In this document: in pieces, positions 17,026-26,250 of the stretch
How the letters are laid out: each line of letters opens with the position of its first letter
Numbering within the stretch: position 1 is the first letter of the stretch
Origin: Achromobacter animicus
GTDB taxonomy: Bacteria > Pseudomonadota > Gammaproteobacteria > Burkholderiales > Burkholderiaceae_B
Length of the DNA stretch: 64,000 bases
NCBI RefSeq assembly: GCF_902859585.1
Contig: NZ_CADIJM010000002.1
Span: 434,001-498,000 of the forward strand
Reading direction: 5' to 3'
Made by a program: the position numbers and the translations under genes
The notes under the pieces: model-generated
What the model saw: the letters and a program-made list of their open reading frames with translations, nothing else
Told to the model about the DNA's origin: nothing
The model's database searches: none

Positions 17026-18435
17026 ATGACTAACGCACTCTGGCGCTGGAACGCGCTCGACCTGGCCCGCGCCATCCGCAACGGTGAAGTATCCAGCCGG
17101 GAGGCGGTGCAAAGCTGCCTGGACCGCGCCCAAGTCGTCAATCCAGCCTTCAACCCGCTGACGGAGACTTATGCCGATCAGGCGCTGCGCGCCGCGGATG
17201 CGGCCGACGCGGCGGTGCGCGGCAAGCAGGAGTTGGGCGCGCTGCATGGCGTGCCGGTCACGATCAAGGCCAACGCGGATCTGGCGGGCACGGCCACGAC
17301 CAACGGCGTGACGGCCTACCGGGACCTCATCGCGCAGGAAAACAATCCGGCGGTCGACAACTGGCTTCGCGCGGGGGCGATCGTCATCGGTCGCACGAAC
17401 GTCCCGGCGTTTTCCTGGCGCTGGTTCAGCGACAACGATCTGCACGGCCGCACCGTCAATCCGTTCGATGTGGCGCGAACGCCGGGCGGCTCCAGCGGCG
17501 GGGCGGCGGTGGCGGCCGCGCTGGGCGTCGGCCCGCTTGCGCATGGCAGCGACCAGGGCGGCTCGATCCGCTATCCCGCGTATGCGTGCGGCGTGGCAGG
17601 GCTGCGGCCCTCGCAGGGCAGGGTGCCCGCGTATAACGCGACCCAGCGCGCCGAGCGCCCGGTAGCCTCTCAGATGGCGGCCACGCAAGGGCCGTTGGCG
17701 CGTACCGTGGCGGATCTGCGCTTGGGGCTGGCGGCAATGTCGGGCGGCGACGCCCGCGATCCCTGGTGGGTGCCGGCGCCGCTAGAATTTCCTGACTTGA
17801 ACAGCAGCCGTCGTGTCGCGCTGTTTGCGGGCACGGCGCAGCACAAGGCCGACGCTGCAGTCACCGACGCGCTGCAGCGCGCCGCCGGCTGGCTGCAGGA
17901 CGCGGGCTACTTCGTCGAGGTTGCCGAGCCGCCGCAGTTCGACGCCGCGGCCGCGCTGTGGCTGGACGTGCTGATGAACGAAGCCGCCGGGTCCATGCAG
18001 CGCGAGATCGAACGCGCCGGCGACCGCGCCATCCAGAACGCGTACCAAAGCATGCTTGCGCACACGCCCCGCCGGGACAAGGACGGCTTCATCCAGGCGA
18101 TGGCGATGCGCACGACGATCCTGCGCGAGTGGGGCCGCTTCTTTGAGCGCTATCCGGTCCTGTTGATGCCCGTGTCTTTCGCGCTGCCATTTCCGGTGGA
18201 TCGGGATCAGCAGGGCGCGGACGTGATGGCGGACATCCTTCGGGCGCAGAGCCCGTTGATTTCAACGGCGATCCTGGGATTGCCGGGACTCTCCGTACCC
18301 GTTGGCCGCGCCGAGGGCGTGCCGGTTGGGGTGCAGTTGGTCGCCGGGCGCTTTCGCGAAGACCTGTGCCTGGCGGCCGGCGAGGTCATTGAGGCGCGGG
18401 CCGGGTGGTCGGTGCTGGACCAGCTGCACGTGTGA
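17026..18435 (+). CDS. amidase-signature family amidohydrolase
   Basis: 469-residue amidase-signature enzyme hydrolysing an amide (or related) bond. The catalytic triad is visible with canonical spacing: Lys81 in VPVTIKAN, cis-Ser156 in TPGGSSGGAA and nucleophile Ser180 in GSDQGGSIR (75 and 24 residues apart, as in fatty acid amide hydrolase). There is no signal peptide, so it is cytoplasmic. ATG 17026 follows a purine-rich GGGAGACAAC. It is probably cotranscribed with the Bug receptor upstream; the substrate is unknown. Confidence 0.92.
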   Translation: MTNALWRWNALDLARAIRNGEVSSREAVQSCLDRAQVVNPAFNPLTETYADQALRAADAADAAVRGKQELGALHGVPVTIKANADLAGTATTNGVTAYRDLIAQENNPAVDNWLRAGAIVIGRTNVPAFSWRWFSDNDLHGRTVNPFDVARTPGGSSGGAAVAAALGVGPLAHGSDQGGSIRYPAYACGVAGLRPSQGRVPAYNATQRAERPVASQMAATQGPLARTVADLRLGLAAMSGGDARDPWWVPAPLEFPDLNSSRRVALFAGTAQHKADAAVTDALQRAAGWLQDAGYFVEVAEPPQFDAAAALWLDVLMNEAAGSMQREIERAGDRAIQNAYQSMLAHTPRRDKDGFIQAMAMRTTILREWGRFFERYPVLLMPVSFALPFPVDRDQQGADVMADILRAQSPLISTAILGLPGLSVPVGRAEGVPVGVQLVAGRFREDLCLAAGEVIEARAGWSVLDQLHV

Positions 18436-18453
18436 ACGCGGCGCGTCCGCGTT

Positions 18454-19191
18454 TCAGCGGGACGCGGCGGTGTCTTGCAGACGCGCGTGGACGGTCGCGC
18501 CCAGCGCCGCGCCATGCACGGCCAGATGGGCGCCCAGTTGAATGGCTTGCAGGATCTCGCTGCGCGACAGGCCTCGTGCGAGCCCTTCACCGATGCACGC
18601 GCGCGTGTTTGCCATGTCGCCCTGCGTGAAGCACGCGTGCAAGGCGATGCGAATCAGCAAACGTTCCGTCTGCGACAGACCGCCGGCCGGCGCGCCGCCT
18701 TCCAGGAAGTCGAGCAGGACGGCGACATAGCCCCGGTCCTGCGCCGCCAGCCGCAACAGTCTGGGCGCCTGTTCCGGCCACAGCGCGGCGATGCGGGCGC
18801 GCAAGGGATCTTGCGCGTCCAGCGCCGGTAGCGGTGCGGCCTCGTGCAGCAGGTCGGCGGCCAGAAGGACCGCGCTCAACCCCTGCAGGGTCACCAGATG
18901 CAGCACCTCGAAGACGTCGGCATCCGTGGCGCCGGCCTCGCGCGCCATGCGCAGATGGGTGGCAAGTCCCGCTTCGTAAAGATGCGTGGCCGATGCGTCC
19001 AGCGCCACATAGATCAGTTCGACCATGCGCGGCGACAGCGGACCCGTGCTGGCGGGATGGCCCGCGTAGTCGGCATAGTGCGCGAGAAACCCCGGATTGG
19101 TGCGCAGCATCGCGTCCGTCCACGGCCGCCAATAGCCGCGCGCGGCGATGAAGCGCGCTTTGATCTCGTCCAGATCGCTTATTGGCTGCAT
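18454..19191 (-). CDS. carboxymuconolactone-decarboxylase-like protein, two CMD modules
   Basis: 245 residues with two CMD/AhpD-like helical modules. The first shows SPRMVELIYVALDASATHLYEAGLATH, the second SQTERLLIRIALHACFTQGDMANTR. The redox CxxC of AhpD is absent, so a lyase/isomerase or non-redox role is more likely. ATG 19191 overlaps the preceding SDR gene by 13 bases, which places it as the last gene of the seven-gene acyl-CoA operon. The function within the pathway is not assigned. Confidence 0.82.
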   Translation of the reverse strand: MQPISDLDEIKARFIAARGYWRPWTDAMLRTNPGFLAHYADYAGHPASTGPLSPRMVELIYVALDASATHLYEAGLATHLRMAREAGATDADVFEVLHLVTLQGLSAVLLAADLLHEAAPLPALDAQDPLRARIAALWPEQAPRLLRLAAQDRGYVAVLLDFLEGGAPAGGLSQTERLLIRIALHACFTQGDMANTRACIGEGLARGLSRSEILQAIQLGAHLAVHGAALGATVHARLQDTAASR

Positions 19192-20360
19192 AGCACCTGA
19201 CCCGTGAGGTATTGCGCCTGCGCGCCCGCGACGAAGCGCAGCAGCGGCGCCAGCGCCTCGGGCGCGGCGCCCGGCGCAACCTGCACCGCGTTGATGCGGC
19301 GCGCCGCGGGGCCCCATTCGCAGGCCAGCGAGGCCACGAGCATCCGCGCCGCCGCGTGATCCCCGGCATGCTCCCACGCCAGGTCCTCGCCGCCGGGCAG
19401 CAGCAGCGTAAGGCTGGCGGGTCCGTCCAGGTCGAAGCGGCGCGCGGCATCCAGCACGGCCGCCAGGCGTTGCCCCGGCGGGCTGGATAGCACCGTGGCA
19501 TCCAGCACGGCGGGATAGCCGTCGCCGGTCGCCTCGTCCCGTGGCGAGGGCCAATCGCCGCGCACGGTCAGCGACAAGGGCGCGTCGATTTGAATACGGT
19601 TTTCGGTCGCGGCCGGCGCATAGGTCTGGCTGCCGCCGTACACCGATGAGCCGCCATCCACGCACAGCAGACTGCCTGCCAGGGGCTTGGCCTGCGCACC
19701 CGCCGCAAAGACCAGCGCGCAGGCGATCTCGTCGGGATCGGCCAGCCGGCCCAGCGGAATCTTGGCGACCGCGCGCGCGGGGTCCAGGCGGCCGGATGCG
19801 ATCAGGCCGTCCACCAGTTCCGTTTGCACATATCCCGGGCACAGCACGGTGACACAAAGTCCGGGGTCGGCCTGCGCCAGCGCGCGGCTTTGCGCGATCA
19901 GGCCGGCTTTGCTGGGGCTGTAGCCGCCGCGCCATGGGATGGCGCGCAGCCCCGCGCCCGAGGCCACGTTGACGACACGCGCTCCCGCGGCGAGGCAACC
20001 GCGCAGGGCGCTGACCACGCGCGCGGGCGCGTGCAGGTTCAGGTCCAGCAGCCGCTGCCAGTCCTCGTCCGTCTGGTCGACGGTGGGACGATTACTGCTG
20101 TCCGTCATGCCCGCGTTGTTGATGATGGCGTCCAGTCGCGGCATGCCGTCCGCCAGCGCCGCTATCTGCCCGGCATCGGTCAGGTCCGTCACGCAGGCAA
20201 GATGGTCGTCGCCTGCGAGGGCGGGCAGTTCCGCCTGCAGCGCGTGCAACGCCGGCGCGTTGCGATCGACCAGCACGCAGCGTTGGCCCGCAGCGGCCAG
20301 CCGGCGGGCCGTCGCCCGGCCGATGCCGCTGGCCGCGCCGGTGAGCAGGACGGTGTCCAT
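19179..20360 (-). CDS. SDR dehydrogenase with a second, degenerate SDR-like C-terminal half
   Basis: 393 residues, long for a classical SDR. Residues 1-240 form a full SDR: TGAASGIG cofactor loop, NNAG, a VASGAG Ser region, YSPSK catalytic pair and the closing LLCVDGGSS. Residues about 265-393 look like the C-terminal half of another SDR (LACEWGPAARRINAVQVAPG, LLRFVAGAQAQYLTGQVL) without its own cofactor loop or YxxxK. The extra part may serve assembly or substrate binding. The start ATG overlaps the upstream SDR stop (TGATG). Confidence 0.85.
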   Translation of the reverse strand: MDTVLLTGAASGIGRATARRLAAAGQRCVLVDRNAPALHALQAELPALAGDDHLACVTDLTDAGQIAALADGMPRLDAIINNAGMTDSSNRPTVDQTDEDWQRLLDLNLHAPARVVSALRGCLAAGARVVNVASGAGLRAIPWRGGYSPSKAGLIAQSRALAQADPGLCVTVLCPGYVQTELVDGLIASGRLDPARAVAKIPLGRLADPDEIACALVFAAGAQAKPLAGSLLCVDGGSSVYGGSQTYAPAATENRIQIDAPLSLTVRGDWPSPRDEATGDGYPAVLDATVLSSPPGQRLAAVLDAARRFDLDGPASLTLLLPGGEDLAWEHAGDHAAARMLVASLACEWGPAARRINAVQVAPGAAPEALAPLLRFVAGAQAQYLTGQVLCSQ

Positions 20361-21118
20361 CAGAGCGTCGTGAACGTGATGCCGCCGTCGACCACCAGCG
20401 CCTGCGCGGTGATGAAGCGCGCCTCGTCGCTGGCCAGGAACACGATGGCGTCGGCAATGTCGTCCACCGTGCCCAGACGGCCCATCGGCGTGCTTGCGAC
20501 GCGGCGCGCATCGCGCTCGGCGTTGCGGTTGCGCTGCGTGCCTTCCGTGGGCACCGCTGACGGGCACACGGCGTTCACCCGGATGCGGCGCGCGCCCAGT
20601 TCGGCGGCCGCCGCGCGCGTCACGCCCAGCACGCCTGATTTGATGCCGGAGTACACCATCGAACTGGGGGCGGACTTGAGCGCCGCGGTCGACGCCACGT
20701 TGACGATGGCGCCGCCGCGTTCGGGGTCCATGACCTCGGCGGCGGCCTGGATGCCCCAGATCACGGCCTTGAAACCAATGTCCAGCATGCGTTCCAGCGT
20801 ATCGGGCTGAATCTCCAGCACGCTCTGATAGCGGACCCAGGCCGCGTTGTTGACCAGGATGTCCAGGCGCGAGCCCTGTTCGGCGGCCTGTCGCACCGCT
20901 TGGCCGATACCTTCACGCGTGGCGACGTTCTGCACGACGGGGAAGGCCTTGCCGCCTTCGGCGGTGATGCCGGCGACGGCCTCGTCCACCAGCTCCTGCT
21001 TGAGGTCGTTGACGCCGACCGTGGCGCCGCGCGCGGCGAGCAGGCGCGCGGTGGCCCGGCCGATGCCGGCGCCCGCGCCGGTGACGAGCGCGACGCGCCC
21101 GGCGAGATCTTGTGCCAT
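20360..21118 (-). CDS. short-chain dehydrogenase/reductase
   Basis: 252-residue classical SDR: cofactor motif TGAGAGIG (residues 14-21), NNAA in the position of NNAG, IVNVASTAAL with the catalytic Ser, YSGIK catalytic pair and the closing VVDGGITFTTL. It probably oxidises a hydroxyacyl or hydroxy substrate made by the acyl-CoA enzymes of the operon. It lies nine bases after the acyl-CoA dehydrogenase stop and overlaps the next SDR start. Confidence 0.9.
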   Translation of the reverse strand: MAQDLAGRVALVTGAGAGIGRATARLLAARGATVGVNDLKQELVDEAVAGITAEGGKAFPVVQNVATREGIGQAVRQAAEQGSRLDILVNNAAWVRYQSVLEIQPDTLERMLDIGFKAVIWGIQAAAEVMDPERGGAIVNVASTAALKSAPSSMVYSGIKSGVLGVTRAAAAELGARRIRVNAVCPSAVPTEGTQRNRNAERDARRVASTPMGRLGTVDDIADAIVFLASDEARFITAQALVVDGGITFTTL

Positions 21119-21127
21119 GGTGTCTTC

Positions 21128-22072
21128 CTATACCGATTGGATGAATGCGCGGCCGTTGCCGCTGGCCAGACCCGCGAAGGCGGCGTCCAGCTTGCGCACC
21201 GCGCGCAAGGCGCGATGCAGGGGCAGTTCCCACGTGAAGCCCATGCCGCCGTGCAGGTGGATGGCTTTCTCGATGACGAAAGCCGCGTTGGCGAGCGCGC
21301 CGGCCAGCGCGGGCTGCGTCTCGCGCGGCGCGCCGTATTCGTCGGCTTGCGTGGCGCGGCGGATCGCGGCGCTGGACACGTCCTGCAGCAGCCGCATGCG
21401 GGCCAGGAGGTGGCGCACGGCCTGCTTGGCCGACAGGGGGCGGCCGAACTGCACGCGGGTCGCCATGTACTCGGCCGCGGCCTGCAGGGCGCCTTCGGCG
21501 GCGCCGTTGGCGAACTCGGCAAGCAGCAGATGGGCCTGGCGCTGGAGCGCGTCCCAGGCCCGAGCATCCAAGCGCGCCAGTACGGGCGCGCCGTCCAGCG
21601 CGATCCACGCTTGCGGATGATCGGGATCGAGCGCCGCGTGTTCGTCGCGGGGCAGGGCGCTGGCATCGAGCAGCGTGGCGCCCTCGCCGTCAGTCACCAG
21701 CACCCAGTCCGCCGGGCCATTGTCCAGACGGGCATGGCCCGACTGCAGGCTGCCTTGCCACGCGATGCCGGCCAGGCGCTCGCCGGCGGCCAGCGCGGCG
21801 GCCTGCGGCGTGCCGGCCAGTGCGCTGGCAAGCAGGATCTGTTCGGGCAGCGGCAGTGGCAGGCGCAGGCGTCCGGCGGCGTGCGCGATCGGCAGCGCGA
21901 AATCGAGTGAGAGGCCCAGCCCGCCGTCTTCCTCGGCTGCCATCACGCCAGTCAGGCCGGCCTGCGCCAGCACCTGGGCCATGGCGCCGGCATCCGGGCG
22001 GGACAGGGCGTCGGTGATCGCGGCTTCGGCGGCCTGCGCGAATTCCTCGGGCCGCAGTTCTTCGTGGCTCAT
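21128..22072 (-). CDS. acyl-CoA dehydrogenase-like protein (divergent partner)
   Basis: 314 residues, shorter than the usual 380-400. It has a helical N-terminus (ALSRPDAGAMAQVLAQAGL), a VMAAEEDGGLGLS segment, a degenerate middle and a C-terminal helical bundle (YMATRVQFGRPLSAKQAVRH, IHLHGGMGFTWELPLHR). It lacks the usual FAD-contact segment FxxSEPxAGSD, which is intact in its upstream neighbour. The two may form a heteromeric enzyme, as known for steroid side-chain ACADs. ATG 22072 overlaps the neighbour stop (ATGA). Confidence 0.85.
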   Translation of the reverse strand: MSHEELRPEEFAQAAEAAITDALSRPDAGAMAQVLAQAGLTGVMAAEEDGGLGLSLDFALPIAHAAGRLRLPLPLPEQILLASALAGTPQAAALAAGERLAGIAWQGSLQSGHARLDNGPADWVLVTDGEGATLLDASALPRDEHAALDPDHPQAWIALDGAPVLARLDARAWDALQRQAHLLLAEFANGAAEGALQAAAEYMATRVQFGRPLSAKQAVRHLLARMRLLQDVSSAAIRRATQADEYGAPRETQPALAGALANAAFVIEKAIHLHGGMGFTWELPLHRALRAVRKLDAAFAGLASGNGRAFIQSV

Positions 22073-23274
22073 GTCAGGTCCTTGGGCAGATTCATGACGC
22101 GCTGCGCGATGACGTCCAGCTGCACTTCGGTGGTGCCGGCGTAGATCGTCTCGGCGCGCGAGAAGAGGTAGGCGGTGGTAAAGGCCTTCTGGGCGCGGCG
22201 CGCCAGGGGACTGGAGTGCGGGCCGACCTGCGACAGCAGAGACAGCGCCAGGCCGGCAAAGGCCTGGTGGCATTCCGACCAATAAAGTTTGGTCAGCGAT
22301 CCGCGCGCGCCGATGGTCTCGCCACGCAGCATGCGCGCCACCGTGAGTTCAACCAGACCCTTCAATCCGTCGATTTCGCTGACCAGATCGCCGACGCGGC
22401 GCTGGACATAGCCGTCGTCGAGCGCGGACGCCAGTTGCGCATCGGACTTGCAGGCCGCAATGAGCTGGCGCAATTCGCACTCGAAGCGCCACGGGCGATA
22501 CATGCGGTTGGTGGCGCGCTCGATGGACAGCACGCGGATGGCGGCGTTCCAGCCTTCGTCCGGCGCGCCCAGGCGTGCACTGTCGGGAACCACCACGTCG
22601 TCGAAGAACACCTCGGCAAAGGATTCCTTGCCGTCGATGGACTTGATGGGAACGACGCGGATGCCCGGCGTGTCCATCGGCACGGCGAACATCAGCAGGC
22701 CGCGATGCTTGTCGGCCACGGTGCCGGTGCGCGTCAGGAGCAGGCAGTAGTGCGCCTTGGCCGCGCCGCTGGTCCAGATCTTCTGGCCGTTGATGCGCCA
22801 CGTGTCGCCTTCCTGAACGGCCTTGGTGCGCAGCCGTGCCAGATCCGAGCCGGCGTCCGGTTCTGAAAACCCCTGGCACCAGTACTGCCGCATCGCCAGA
22901 ATCGCGGGCAGGAATTCCTGCTTCTGTTGCTCGGTGCCGACGGCCATGATGATCGGCCCGGCCAGTTCCTTGCCGATCGAACTGACGCTTTCCGGCATGG
23001 GCAGCGCGCCGATCTCCTTGTTCACCGCCAGGTGCTCGCGCAGCGTCAACCCGTGGCCGCCGTAGACCTTGGGCCACGTCATGCCGGCGAGTCCGGCCTG
23101 ATACATCGCGGCCTCCCAGGCGCTGCTCTCGGCAAGCGTGGGCGCGCGCCAGTCCGGGCTGTCGGCGCGCATGAAATCTGGCAGGTTGGCGCGCAGCCAG
23201 GTGCGCGCATGCTGGCGGTAGACCTCGCGGCCTGCGCTCGGGTCAGGGACCGTGGCAAGTTGTTCGAATTGCAT
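22069..23274 (-). CDS. acyl-CoA dehydrogenase
   Basis: 401-residue FAD enzyme. Motifs are TWPKVYGGHG, the FAD/substrate contact WCQGFSEPDAGSDLA, WRINGQKIWTSGA, FFDDVVVPDSARLG and the closing ETIYAGTTEVQLDVIAQRVM. It introduces an alpha-beta double bond into an acyl-CoA, the substrate expected by the enoyl-CoA hydratase of the same operon. ATG 23274 lies eight bases after the CoA-synthetase stop, and its own stop overlaps the start of the partner ACAD gene. Confidence 0.92.
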   Translation of the reverse strand: MQFEQLATVPDPSAGREVYRQHARTWLRANLPDFMRADSPDWRAPTLAESSAWEAAMYQAGLAGMTWPKVYGGHGLTLREHLAVNKEIGALPMPESVSSIGKELAGPIIMAVGTEQQKQEFLPAILAMRQYWCQGFSEPDAGSDLARLRTKAVQEGDTWRINGQKIWTSGAAKAHYCLLLTRTGTVADKHRGLLMFAVPMDTPGIRVVPIKSIDGKESFAEVFFDDVVVPDSARLGAPDEGWNAAIRVLSIERATNRMYRPWRFECELRQLIAACKSDAQLASALDDGYVQRRVGDLVSEIDGLKGLVELTVARMLRGETIGARGSLTKLYWSECHQAFAGLALSLLSQVGPHSSPLARRAQKAFTTAYLFSRAETIYAGTTEVQLDVIAQRVMNLPKDLT

Positions 23275-23282
23275 GGCTGTCC

Positions 23283-25415
23283 TCAATGGGAGGGCGCGGC
23301 GCGCGGGATCATCAGCGCGTCCAGGACGACCACGCCTTGGCCCTGCGGCCGGACCAGAATGGGGTTCATGTCGATCTCGGCGACGTCGTCGCGATGGCGG
23401 TACGCAAACGCCGACAGGCGCGCCACGCTACGCGCGGCGGCGGCGATGTCGGCCTTGGGCTGGCCCCGCGCGCCGTCCAGGATGGCAAACATCTTGAGCG
23501 AGCGGATCATTTCCGCGGCCTCGTCCTCTGTCACGGGCGCGGCCTGCACGGCCACGTCCTTCAGCACCTCGGCGTAGATGCCGCCCATGCCGACCATGAC
23601 GATGGGGCCGAAGACGGGGTCTTGCGACACGCCGGCGATCAGTTCGGTACCGCCCGCGACCATCGGCGCGACCAGGACGCCATCGATGCGGGCGCCGGGC
23701 GCATGGTGCGCGACGTTGGCCAGGATGCGGGCGTGGGCGTCGCGCACGGCGTCGGCATCGGCCACGTTGAGCAGCACACCGCCGGCTTCCGTCTTGTGCG
23801 CGACGTCTTCGGAGGCGATCTTGAGCACGACGGGGTAGCCGATGGCCTCGGCCGCGCGCACCGCGTCGTCGGCACTGCGGGCGATGAATTCGCGCGGCAC
23901 GTCGATGCCGGCGTTGCCCAGCGCCTGCTTGGCGTGGAATTCGTTGCGGAACACCGCGGGATCGACGGGTTCGGCGGCGGGCAGCGCCGTGTCGGCATAA
24001 GCGGCCGCGCGCAGCTTGCCCAGCTTCACCAGGCCCGACAGCCCCGTCGCCGCGGCGTCGATGCTGGAGAACACCGGAATGCCCAGCGCGTTGATCTGCT
24101 CGACGGCGTCGGCGGGGCCCTGGCTGATGACCATCAGCAGGCGGTCTGGATGGCTGGTGCGTACCTGGGCCAGCGCTTCCAGATAGATGCCGCGCAGCCG
24201 GGTGTTGTAGAGCGACAGCGACATGAACAGCGCCAGCGAACTGGCCGACGGATCGTCCAGCAGGGCCGTCAGCATCTTTAGCAGAATGTCGGGGCGGCTG
24301 GACATCTGGGCGGACGCGTCCACCGGATTGCCGGTGCTGGCCGTGGGCACGGCTTCCAGGATGCGCCGCTGGGTGTCGGGTGCGAGCGCGGGCAGCGCAA
24401 GGCCGGCGTCGCTCATGGCGTCGGCCATCATGATGCCGAAGCCGCCGGACGCGGCAACGAGCGTGACCGCGTCGTTGGCCGGCAGGCGGTCGGGCATGAG
24501 CAGCGAGGCCGCGTGTCCGATGTCGATCAACGCTTCAACAGAGCGCACGCGCAGCACGCCGTGCCGGCGGAAGACTGCGTCGATCACCGCGTCCGAGCCA
24601 GTAAGGGCGCCCGTATGCGAGGCGGCGGCCGCCTGGCCTTTTTCCGTGGAACCGATCTTCAGGATGATGACGGGCTTGCCCTTGCCGCGCGCAAGGCGCA
24701 ACGCGTCGATGAGCTTTCCGGCATTCCGGCAAGTTTCCATGCAGCACAGGATGATGCGCGTGTCCGGATCCTCGGCCAGCGCGGCAATGCCGTCGGCGGC
24801 GTCCACATCCGCCTCGTTGCCGGTCGCGATGAAGCGGCTGACGCCCATGCCGCGCCGGGCGACGCTCTGCATGGTGTGGCTGCCCACGTTGCCGGACTGC
24901 GACACGATGCCCACGTGGCCGACCGGCGGCATGTTCTCTTCCAGCGCGATCGAAAAAGAGCCGATCAGGCGCTCGGCGACGTTGACGGTGCCCAGGCAAT
25001 TCGGGCCCAGGACACGCATGCCGTGTTCGCTAGCGATCGCCACCAGTTCGGACTGTAGCGCCGCGCCTTGCGGACCGGCCTCGGTGAAGCCGGCCGACAG
25101 GACGATGGCGGCCTTCACGCCGCGCGCGCCGCAGTCGCGCAGCGCGGCAGGCGTGGCGGCGGCGGGCACGGCCAGGATGGCGAGTTCCGGCGCTGCCGGC
25201 GTGTCTTTCACCGATGTGTAGGCCGGTAGCCCCTGGATGGTGCCGCCCTTGGGGTTGATGGGATACACGGCGCCGCGGTAGCCATGCTTGATCAGCATGT
25301 GGACGGGGCGGCCGCCGATCTTGGTGACCTCATCGGAGGCGCCAATCACGGCGATGCCCGACGCCTGGAAAAAGGGGGCCAGCCCCGCACCGGGGCGTTG
25401 ATTCTGCTGCGTCAT
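23283..25415 (-). CDS. NDP-forming acyl-CoA synthetase (acetate--CoA ligase family)
   Basis: 710 residues with the fused alpha-beta architecture of ADP-forming acyl-CoA synthetases. The order is a CoA-binding Rossmann domain (IAVIGASDEVTKIGG), ligase domains (GIVSQSGNVGS), the catalytic His segment AAASHTGALTGSD and a C-terminal ATP-grasp (VLKIASEDVAHKTEAGGV). It likely activates the operon's carboxylic acid to its CoA thioester. ATG 25415 follows the hydratase stop by two bases with AAGGGG in front; a TTG six bases earlier is the alternative start. Confidence 0.9.
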   Translation of the reverse strand: MTQQNQRPGAGLAPFFQASGIAVIGASDEVTKIGGRPVHMLIKHGYRGAVYPINPKGGTIQGLPAYTSVKDTPAAPELAILAVPAAATPAALRDCGARGVKAAIVLSAGFTEAGPQGAALQSELVAIASEHGMRVLGPNCLGTVNVAERLIGSFSIALEENMPPVGHVGIVSQSGNVGSHTMQSVARRGMGVSRFIATGNEADVDAADGIAALAEDPDTRIILCCMETCRNAGKLIDALRLARGKGKPVIILKIGSTEKGQAAAASHTGALTGSDAVIDAVFRRHGVLRVRSVEALIDIGHAASLLMPDRLPANDAVTLVAASGGFGIMMADAMSDAGLALPALAPDTQRRILEAVPTASTGNPVDASAQMSSRPDILLKMLTALLDDPSASSLALFMSLSLYNTRLRGIYLEALAQVRTSHPDRLLMVISQGPADAVEQINALGIPVFSSIDAAATGLSGLVKLGKLRAAAYADTALPAAEPVDPAVFRNEFHAKQALGNAGIDVPREFIARSADDAVRAAEAIGYPVVLKIASEDVAHKTEAGGVLLNVADADAVRDAHARILANVAHHAPGARIDGVLVAPMVAGGTELIAGVSQDPVFGPIVMVGMGGIYAEVLKDVAVQAAPVTEDEAAEMIRSLKMFAILDGARGQPKADIAAAARSVARLSAFAYRHRDDVAEIDMNPILVRPQGQGVVVLDALMIPRAAPSH

Positions 25416-25417
25416 GC

Positions 25418-26188
25418 TCAACGCCCCTTGAATTGCGGCTGGCGCTTTTCCAGGAACGCCATGCGGGCCTCGCGCGCGTCTTCGGTCTTGGCCAGCGCCA
25501 TCGTGAAGTCCTGCTCGAAGCGATAGGCGTCGCGCTGCGGCATCAGGTCCACCATGTTGGCCGCGCGCTTGGCGTACAGCACGGCGAGCGGCGCCTTGGC
25601 GGCGATTTCGTGCGCCAGCGCCAACGCGGCGGGCAGCAGCTGATCGGGGGGCAGCACGTCTTCCAGCACGTTGCGGCGCAGCAGGTCGTGCGCGGTCAAA
25701 CGCTGTCCGGTGTAGAACATGCGGCGCAGTGTCGAGCGCCCGAACAGCGTACGCAGCATGGAAGCGCCGCCGGCCAGGCCGACGTTGATCTCGGGCATGC
25801 CGAACGTGGCGTTATCGGACGCATACATGATGTCGCAGGCAGCCATGAGCCCAAGGCCGGCGCCCAGCGCCGCGCCGTTGACGGCGGCGATGACCGGCTT
25901 GGCGCACTCCTTGATGGCGTTGCCGGTCTCGCGGGTGATGCGGTTGTGTTCCAGAAAGTCGCCGGCAATGTCGGCGTTGGGGCGGTCCTTCAGGTCGGCG
26001 CCCGCGCAGAACACCGTGCCGTTGCCGGTCAACACCGCGCAGCGGATGTCCTCGCGCTCGGAGATCTCGTCGAAGATCGCCACGATGCGCCGCCGCATGT
26101 TGCGGTTCAGCGCGTTGACCGGCGCGTTGTTCAGGGTGACCAGGGCAACGCCATCGTTGACTTCGAACTTGACGGGGGTGTCGCTCAT
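25418..26188 (-). CDS. enoyl-CoA hydratase/isomerase family protein
   Basis: 256-residue crotonase-fold protein. The oxyanion-hole segments are FCAGADLKDRP and NGAALGAGLGLMAACDI, with MPEINVGLAGGASMLRTLFG as the usual catalytic helix region. It is the first main gene of the seven-gene operon, and its ATG overlaps the stop of a 21-codon leader ORF. Hydration of the enoyl-CoA made by the ACAD pair is the expected step; isomerase or hydrolase activity is possible in this family. Confidence 0.9.
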   Translation of the reverse strand: MSDTPVKFEVNDGVALVTLNNAPVNALNRNMRRRIVAIFDEISEREDIRCAVLTGNGTVFCAGADLKDRPNADIAGDFLEHNRITRETGNAIKECAKPVIAAVNGAALGAGLGLMAACDIMYASDNATFGMPEINVGLAGGASMLRTLFGRSTLRRMFYTGQRLTAHDLLRRNVLEDVLPPDQLLPAALALAHEIAAKAPLAVLYAKRAANMVDLMPQRDAYRFEQDFTMALAKTEDAREARMAFLEKRQPQFKGR

Positions 26189-26250
26189 GCGCGCACCTCG
26201 TTCGACTGGGCATGGACAGTGGGGCGCCGGGCGCCGTGGGCGTGCTGCAT
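26185..26250 (-). CDS. 21-codon leader ORF overlapping the enoyl-CoA hydratase start
   Basis: Short ORF MQHAHGARRPTVHAQSNEVR plus a final Ala. ATG 26250 has a strong GAGGAG site seven bases upstream, and its TGA overlaps the hydratase ATG as ATGA. The hydratase itself lacks a comparable site of its own, so ribosomes probably arrive through this ORF. It could be a leader peptide, a translational coupler or the true N-terminus of a mis-sequenced gene. It is rich in His and Arg, without recognised homology. Confidence 0.5.
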   Translation of the reverse strand: MQHAHGARRPTVHAQSNEVRA

